From contig VBJT01000017.1 in NCBI GenBank assembly GCA_005880075.1, forward strand, positions 1-8,960: a stretch of 8,960 nt of DNA, read 5' to 3'. The notes below the pieces were generated by a model. The model searched no databases. It was not told where the DNA came from and worked only from the letters and a program-made list of their open reading frames with translations. The DNA comes from Chloroflexota bacterium. Lineage in GTDB: Bacteria; Chloroflexota; Dehalococcoidia; SM23-28-2; RBG-16-64-32. This document shows, one piece after another, positions 5,107-8,960 of this stretch (position 1 is the first letter of the stretch; the number at the start of each line of letters is the position of its first letter). The position numbers and the translations under genes were made by a program.

Positions 5107-6000
5107 GTGGCAACCGGTTCGCTCGAACTTGTCCTGCTCGGAACCAGCAGTCCGATCCATACGCCGCACCGGTTCGGGCCTTCGCAGATAATCACCGACG
5201 GCCGGACTCGGGTCATGGTCGACATAGGATGGGGCTCGACCTTGCGCCTGTACCAGGCGGGCATGCCGCCGCAGACGATCGATGCGGTGTTCATTACCCA
5301 CCTGCACTCTGACCACACAACGGACCTCGCGGACTTCCTGGTGATGCGCTGGGTCGGCGGGATTCGCGGGCCGATCCCGATATACGGACCGGCAGGTACT
5401 TCCCGCATGGTGAAGGGCTTCCAGGAGGCGATGGCGGCCGACACAAAGTACCGGCTGGACCATCACGGCGCCAAGCTATGGTCAGGCGGGCTGGCCGCTG
5501 ACATCACGGAATTCGAGGCGGGCGAAGAACCGGTCGTCATCGCCGAAATCGGCGGGATCGTGGTGAAGGCGTTCGAGGTCGATCACCGGCCGGTCAAGCC
5601 GGCCTACGGCTTCCGGTTGGAGAGTGGCGGGCGCACGATCGCGATCTCCGGCGACACGAACCCGTGCCCGGGACTGCTCGCCGGGTCGAAGGGCGCCGAC
5701 ATCCTGGTCTGCGACTCGATGAACCAGGCGATGATGAAGGTGCTCGAGAACCAGCTGCGGTCCGCGGGAAATGAAGTCCAGGCGGCGTTGCTCGAGGACG
5801 CGCACAGCTACCACGCGCCGATCGAGGCGATGGCGGAGACGGCGCAGCAGGCGGGTGTAAAGCACCTGGTGATCTCGCACATGATGCCACCCGTTCCGAA
5901 GGAACAAGAGGCGCAGTTCAGCGCAGGCCTCGACGAGGTGTTCGCGGGAAAAATTACGGTGGGTAGGGACCTGATGCGGCTTTCGCTATCTAGCGTCTAA
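5107..6000 (+). CDS. MBL-fold metallo-hydrolase, RNase Z/arylsulfatase-like
   Basis: A 297-aa metallo-beta-lactamase-fold enzyme. GTG 5107 is the start, with an AAGGGAG SD a few bases upstream. The domain begins at LVLLGTSSP, the usual opening of the RNase Z/arylsulfatase branch. Metal ligands seen are the T-H-L-H-S-D-H motif (H65, H67, D69, H70), H160 in FEVDH, D183 in ISGDTN, and H258 in LVISHMMPP; H236 in DAHSYHAP fits the RNase Z-type accessory histidine. There is no signal peptide. A real tRNA 3'-endonuclease is possible, but this subgroup also contains many hydrolases of small esters, sulfates and lactones, and the cupin partner favours small-molecule catabolism. Its TAA overlaps the stop codon of the leftward operon by 4 bases, and no terminator is visible between the two. 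Confidence 0.9.
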   Translation: MATGSLELVLLGTSSPIHTPHRFGPSQIITDGRTRVMVDIGWGSTLRLYQAGMPPQTIDAVFITHLHSDHTTDLADFLVMRWVGGIRGPIPIYGPAGTSRMVKGFQEAMAADTKYRLDHHGAKLWSGGLAADITEFEAGEEPVVIAEIGGIVVKAFEVDHRPVKPAYGFRLESGGRTIAISGDTNPCPGLLAGSKGADILVCDSMNQAMMKVLENQLRSAGNEVQAALLEDAHSYHAPIEAMAETAQQAGVKHLVISHMMPPVPKEQEAQFSAGLDEVFAGKITVGRDLMRLSLSSV

Positions 6001-6671
6001 CCGCCGCGTCTGCGCTCAAGCTCCTGGAGGACAAACGGGTTCGCCTGCCGTTCGAAGCCGATGCGTGTCTCCTCCATGTGGCCGGGCAGGACGACGGTTT
6101 CGTCTGGGAGCGTGAGCAGCTTGTCGACGATGCTCGCCATCTCCTGGTCATAGTCGCCGCCGGGCAGGTCGGTGCGGCCTATCGAGCCCTGGAAGAGCGT
6201 GTCGCCGCTGAAGAGCATTCCTTCGGTGTAGAACGAGAGGCTGCCCGGCGTGTGGCCCGGCGTATGGATCACCTTCAGCTTCACGCCGTCGACGTCGATC
6301 TCATCTCCGTCGGCGGGGTATGCGTCGGGGTCTGGAGGCGGGTCGACGGGGCGGCCGAGGAAGCCGGCGGCGGTCCCGGCTGCGTTCCGGGCGATCGCGA
6401 GGTCGCCCTGGTGCAGCAGGAACCTGGCGCCGGTCGCCGACTGAACGCCGCGCACGCCGAGGATGTGGTCGATGTGCGCGTGTGAGTTGGCGATGAGTTT
6501 GATCGTCACGCCCATGTCACTGGCCATCGCCAGGATCTCGTCTGGTTGGTCGCCGGGGTCGATGGCGATTGCCTCACCCGTTCGCCGGTTACCGATTACC
6601 CAGGCGTTTTCAGCGAAGACGCCCACGACGATGCCGCGCACGATGGTTTCGCTGACGGCCGGTTCGCTCAT
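5997..6671 (-). CDS. glyoxalase II-like MBL-fold hydrolase
   Basis: A compact 224-aa MBL hydrolase, near the usual length of the short GloB/YcbL-type enzymes, which lack the long C-terminal helical domain of classic glyoxalase II. Metal ligands are visible in NSHAHIDH (H64, H66, D68, H69), H140 in IHTPGHTPGS, D157 in LFSGDTLF and H198 in VLPGHMEET. The G-R-T-D-L-P-G-G loop is typical of the group. Such enzymes hydrolyse thioesters such as S-lactoylglutathione or related substrates; the actual substrate is not evident. The ATG overlaps the stop of the upstream histidine phosphatase gene by 4 bases (ATGA), so translation is coupled. It is the last gene of the leftward operon. Cytosolic, with no signal peptide. 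Nothing is missing from the active site. Confidence 0.9.
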   Translation of the reverse strand: MSEPAVSETIVRGIVVGVFAENAWVIGNRRTGEAIAIDPGDQPDEILAMASDMGVTIKLIANSHAHIDHILGVRGVQSATGARFLLHQGDLAIARNAAGTAAGFLGRPVDPPPDPDAYPADGDEIDVDGVKLKVIHTPGHTPGSLSFYTEGMLFSGDTLFQGSIGRTDLPGGDYDQEMASIVDKLLTLPDETVVLPGHMEETRIGFERQANPFVLQELERRRGG

Positions 6672-7333
6672 GTTCCGCCCGCGCGATCTTCCGACTGGAT
6701 GCCCTTTACATGACAGGCGTCGTTGATTCCGGTCACGACCATACGTGGAATATTCGGGCGCCCGCCGCTGTTGACGACTTCAACTGTCGTGATGGCGGCA
6801 TTGTCGAGAACGAAGGGGATAGGCCTGCGGTACTCTTTGCCGAGCACGTCGAAGAGAAATAGCGTGATCGGGCCGGCATGCGTAATGACGGCGACATGCT
6901 CGCCGCCTTCGTGCCGCTCGGCGATATCTCGCATCGCTGCCCGGACGCGGTCCTGAAATGCCGCGCGGCCTTCCTCCCCGGGGTAGGCCGGGAAATCGGA
7001 GCGGCCGCTCCTGAACGCCTCGATAATCTCCGGCTGTTGCTCTCTGATCTCCTGCCAGGTGAGGCCTGAAACTGCCTCGCCGAAGTCGTACTCCTGCAGG
7101 CGTGGCTCCGCGATGACGTCCAGGCACGCCTTTGTGCTGATCACCTCCGCGGTCTGCATCGCCCGGCCGACCGGACTCGAGTAAACGGCGGAAAGCGGGA
7201 GCGGGACGAGTCGCTCGGCGAGGGCTCGTGCCTGGGCGAGGCCGCGCTCGGTCAGCGGGAACTCACACCGTCCCTGGAGACGTCGCTCGAGGTTCCCTTG
7301 CGATTCGGCGTGGCGGACGAGGAGCAGCCGCAT
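6668..7333 (-). CDS. histidine phosphatase family protein
   Basis: A 221-aa member of the phosphoglycerate mutase-like histidine phosphatase superfamily. The N-terminal catalytic box is LLLVRHAESQGN, with phospho-acceptor H8 after R7; the residue after the His is Ala rather than the common Gly, which is a frequent variant. R57 in YSSPVGRAMQTAE, the acid E81 in LQEYDFGE and the second histidine H152 in VITHAGPI complete the phosphate pocket. Lack of the longer insertions of dPGM points to a broad phosphatase (CobC/GpmB-like) rather than a glycolytic mutase. It starts two bases after the stop of the zinc-ribbon gene and overlaps the next gene by 4 bases. In this operon it may remove a phosphate from the product of the upstream kinase, or act as a housekeeping phosphatase; the sequence does not decide. 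Confidence 0.9.
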   Translation of the reverse strand: MRLLLVRHAESQGNLERRLQGRCEFPLTERGLAQARALAERLVPLPLSAVYSSPVGRAMQTAEVISTKACLDVIAEPRLQEYDFGEAVSGLTWQEIREQQPEIIEAFRSGRSDFPAYPGEEGRAAFQDRVRAAMRDIAERHEGGEHVAVITHAGPITLFLFDVLGKEYRRPIPFVLDNAAITTVEVVNSGGRPNIPRMVVTGINDACHVKGIQSEDRAGGT

Positions 7334-7335
7334 CT

Positions 7336-7578
7336 TTAAGAGACCCTAGCGCGGCGGCCGCACGAGCGACATGTCCAGAGCTCATACTCCTTACCGGGCC
7401 AGCCGGCAGACTCGCTCTGGAAGATCCAGACGTCGGGCGCCGCGAAGATTGTCTCGATAAGCCAGCGCAGGCGTGCCTTCGGGTGTTGCTCTATCGCCCA
7501 ATCGCGATTGCCGCAGCGCTTGCACGGCGGGGTCTTTTCAGTGGCGGCGACGGACGCGGGGGTGCGGGGACCGCTCAA
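7336..7578 (-). CDS. small zinc-ribbon protein, function unknown
   Basis: An 80-aa ORF with two paired cysteines, CKRCGN (C19, C22) and CRSCGR (C70, C73), the spacing expected for one zinc ribbon. Between them is an aromatic segment with WLIETIFAAPDVWIFQSESAGW and then KEYELWTC. I do not recognise a named family. The only usable start is TTG 7578, immediately after the TAG of the Nudix gene (7579-7581), with no SD, which suggests re-initiation by terminating ribosomes. The stop lies two bases from the next start. The fit of both ends into the operon supports a real gene despite its size. It could bind nucleic acid, act as a zinc-stabilised partner of a neighbouring enzyme, or be a rubredoxin-like fragment. 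Confidence 0.68.
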   Translation of the reverse strand: MSGPRTPASVAATEKTPPCKRCGNRDWAIEQHPKARLRWLIETIFAAPDVWIFQSESAGWPGKEYELWTCRSCGRRARVS

Positions 7579-8151
7579 CTACCGGAGCAGTTCGATAAAC
7601 TGATGAAGCATCCGCGCCGTCGCGCCCCAGATGCGGTGGCCGTTGTACGAGAAGGCCGGCACAAGCACCTGGCGTCCCTGGTGATCACGCACTTCGAGCT
7701 CCATGTTGCGCTCATCCATTAGATAGGCCAGCGGCACCTCGATCACCTGTGCAACCTCATGGTCGCTAATCCTGTACTGGTATTCGGATTGCGTCGTAAG
7801 CATCCCGACGTATGGCGTCACCCTGAAATTGCTAATCGTCACCATGTCATCCAGCTGCCCGATAATTCGGACGTGCTCTGGCAGGACACCTATCTCTTCA
7901 AAGGTCTCGCGAAGAGCGGTGGTTTCAAGACAATCGTCAGAGTCGTCGCAGGCGCCGCCCGGAAACGATATCTGGCCCTTGTGATGCTCCACGTGAGTTG
8001 TGCGTTCCGTGAAGACGACGTGGGGTTCACCTTCGCGGTCACAAACAAGTATGAGTATGGCTGCTGGGGACGCCTCTGAGTGCTCTACATGACGCGGAGT
8101 GTATTCCGCGATAGCGTTCAGGATGCGATTAGGAGCTTCTTCGGAAACCAT
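7579..8151 (-). CDS. Nudix hydrolase, CoA-pyrophosphatase (NudL) type
   Basis: A 190-aa Nudix protein. The CoA-specific signature upstream of the Nudix box is present (FTERTTHVEHHKGQISFPGG, residues 47-66). It runs into a box GGACDDSDDCLETTALRETFEEIG, with the same spacing as E. coli NudL and with the metal-binding R-E-x-x-E-E-x-G. An NFRVTPYVG segment follows, as in this family. Such enzymes cleave CoA and acyl-CoA to 3',5'-ADP and (acyl-)4'-phosphopantetheine in the cytosol. ATG 8151 is used; the SD is weak. It begins 20 bases after the stop of the helical protein and leads directly into the zinc-ribbon gene. Association with an ACAD10/11-type phosphotransferase suggests acyl-CoA turnover. 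Confidence 0.92.
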   Translation of the reverse strand: MVSEEAPNRILNAIAEYTPRHVEHSEASPAAILILVCDREGEPHVVFTERTTHVEHHKGQISFPGGACDDSDDCLETTALRETFEEIGVLPEHVRIIGQLDDMVTISNFRVTPYVGMLTTQSEYQYRISDHEVAQVIEVPLAYLMDERNMELEVRDHQGRQVLVPAFSYNGHRIWGATARMLHQFIELLR

Positions 8152-8171
8152 GGTTCAAACCGAGACTAATT

Positions 8172-8726
8172 CTACCCCACACTCTCGCGCGAGTCATCCA
8201 CGCCGTCGGCGGAATTGATAGCGGCCATTCTTCCCCGGAAGCTGGAGACATCCCAAAAAGACCAGCCACGCGCCGCCACTTCCTTGAGGTGCTTGTAGAT
8301 TCTGATGCGAACTTCATCGATCTTTTCGCTGCCCGGGCGGCCGGTTTGGTCCTCGAACGTGACCAGAACGCTTTCCAGCGTAGCCCGTAGAGAACCATTG
8401 CGCGACGCGAGTTCGGAGATCATGAGTGAGGTAGTCCCATCGTCGCGCAGCCGGTGCTCGATTTCACTGACGAGTGGGCGAAGGCTTTCGTTACCGGCGG
8501 GAGCGTTTGTCAGCGCCTCCCCGGCGGCCGATAGCAGCGAGCGAAGTGTTTCGCTATCCCGGCTCAGGGACTCGGCTGCGGTATCCCATTCCGAAGCGAG
8601 CGATTCGAGCAGCATTTGCACGGTCTGGGCACTGTCGACGGCGAATGCTGAGGTCAGGCCAGGTGCGATGACTTCCCCGAGTGCCGCTTGAGCCGCGCGG
8701 AGCGACTCGATTGCGTACGGCCGCAT
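8172..8726 (-). CDS. helical protein of unknown function, possibly DUF6285-like
   Basis: A 184-aa soluble, strongly alpha-helical protein with no cysteines, no signal peptide and no recognised catalytic motif. It opens with RPYAIESLRAAQAALGEVIAPGL, has several helices rich in Ser, Leu and Glu, and ends with KIDEVRIRIYKHLKEVAARGW followed by a loose tail. The start ATG 8726 has GGGAG (8734-8738) seven bases upstream and is two bases past the stop of the phosphotransferase gene. DUF6285 proteins sit next to phosphotransferases of this type and have a similar N-terminal pattern, so membership is possible, but the similarity I can see is limited to the first helix and gene position. It may be a subunit or regulator of the neighbouring kinase. 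Confidence 0.72.
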   Translation of the reverse strand: MRPYAIESLRAAQAALGEVIAPGLTSAFAVDSAQTVQMLLESLASEWDTAAESLSRDSETLRSLLSAAGEALTNAPAGNESLRPLVSEIEHRLRDDGTTSLMISELASRNGSLRATLESVLVTFEDQTGRPGSEKIDEVRIRIYKHLKEVAARGWSFWDVSSFRGRMAAINSADGVDDSRESVG

Positions 8727-8728
8727 GG

Positions 8729-8960
8729 CTACACTCCCATCAGGTCCATGACCTCGAGTTCGAGGCGGGCGATGTTCCGGCCAAGAAATGCCATCATCGG
8801 ACTGCGAGTGCGCCCCTCGCAGTAGGAGCGAGCGCCGGTCAGGAAGATGGCGGCGAGCTTGACGTTCCCGAGCAGTTCCCAGAACCGGATGGCTTCGGGA
8901 ATAACGCTGAAGCCGCTCTCCTCCTCATACCGCTTATAGAACTGCTCGCGCTGAATGAGC
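8729..8960 (-). CDS. phosphotransferase family protein (ACAD10/11-type kinase), C-terminal part
   Basis: Only the last 76 residues lie in the window; the gene continues past 8960. The visible part reads FYKRYEEESGFSVIPEAIRF, then WELLGNVKLAAIFLTGARS, ending in NIARLELEVMDLMGV. This is the typical C-terminal helical region of aminoglycoside phosphotransferase-fold kinases related to the kinase domain of ACAD10/ACAD11: Y-E-x-x-S-G, an R-F-W-E-x-L-x-N-x-K stretch, and a final E-L-E-x-x-D helix. The catalytic HxD and DxD residues are outside the window, so activity cannot be checked. ACAD10/11-type kinases phosphorylate 4-hydroxyacyl-CoA; other members have different substrates. The TAG at 8729-8731 is two bases from the next ATG, so it heads the visible part of the leftward operon. 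Confidence 0.8.
   Translation of the reverse strand, partial: LIQREQFYKRYEEESGFSVIPEAIRFWELLGNVKLAAIFLTGARSYCEGRTRSPMMAFLGRNIARLELEVMDLMGV

Noticed and set aside
5482..5907. 141-codon minus-strand open frame inside the MBL gene
   Set aside because: Arg/His-rich shadow of the RNase Z-like gene, whose catalytic motifs are all in the plus frame.
7228..7722. 164-codon plus-strand open frame across three minus-strand genes
   Set aside because: It spans the junctions of the phosphatase, zinc-ribbon and Nudix genes antisense, with low-complexity Ala/Gly/Arg composition and no SD.
1..8960. tRNA/rRNA genes, CRISPR arrays, insertion sequences, toxin-antitoxin or defence genes
   Set aside because: No cloverleaf or CCA-ended sequence, no regularly spaced repeats, no transposase or integrase motifs, and no nuclease or defence domain was seen on either strand.

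Overview
The window is GC-rich, gene-dense bacterial DNA with short intergenic gaps, strong AAGGAGG-type ribosome binding sites and repeated use of TTG/GTG starts. The gene mix (OmpR-type two-component pair, secreted Spondin_N protein, membrane-anchored DM13 protein, ACAD10/11-type phosphotransferase next to a CoA-type Nudix hydrolase) would fit an environmental Chloroflexota-like or other high-GC lineage. That placement is inference only: there is no rRNA or other phylogenetic marker here. I see no tRNA, rRNA, CRISPR array, insertion sequence or phage gene.

Left part (1-2456). The first ~430 bases hold no intact gene. They contain small stem-loops and a truncated, start-less cupin tail (about 184-349). 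Then come a PhoB/OmpR-type response regulator (454-1137) and its sensor histidine kinase (about 1142-2404), coupled at the stop/start junction and closed by a strong, probably bidirectional hairpin terminator (2421-2456).

Middle (2484-4522). A secreted Spondin_N-domain protein is read leftward from an SD-supported TTG (3200). A membrane-anchored DM13-domain protein is read rightward and ends at 4195. The roughly 230 bases between these divergent genes hold a near-perfect 18-bp palindrome and a long-spaced inverted repeat. The DM13 gene has no ATG/GTG/TTG in front of its clearly coding N-terminus. A 77-residue DUF4177-like protein (4289-4522, minus) follows.

Right part (4643-8960). A small cupin protein and an RNase Z/arylsulfatase-like metallo-beta-lactamase (MBL) fold hydrolase form a two-gene rightward operon. 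It meets head-on, with stop codons overlapping by 4 bases, a six-gene leftward run. In transcription order that run is: phosphotransferase C-terminus (cut by the window edge), a helical protein of unknown function (possibly DUF6285-like), a CoA-pyrophosphatase-type Nudix hydrolase, an 80-aa zinc-ribbon protein, a histidine phosphatase and a glyoxalase II-like MBL hydrolase. Gaps run from a 4-bp overlap to 20 bases, so these are almost certainly co-transcribed. The enzymes suggest acyl-CoA/CoA turnover and phosphate-ester or thioester hydrolysis, but no single pathway is proven. No clearly new defence or mobile system is visible. The best leads are the Spondin_N/DM13 locus with its structured intergenic region and the six-gene leftward operon.
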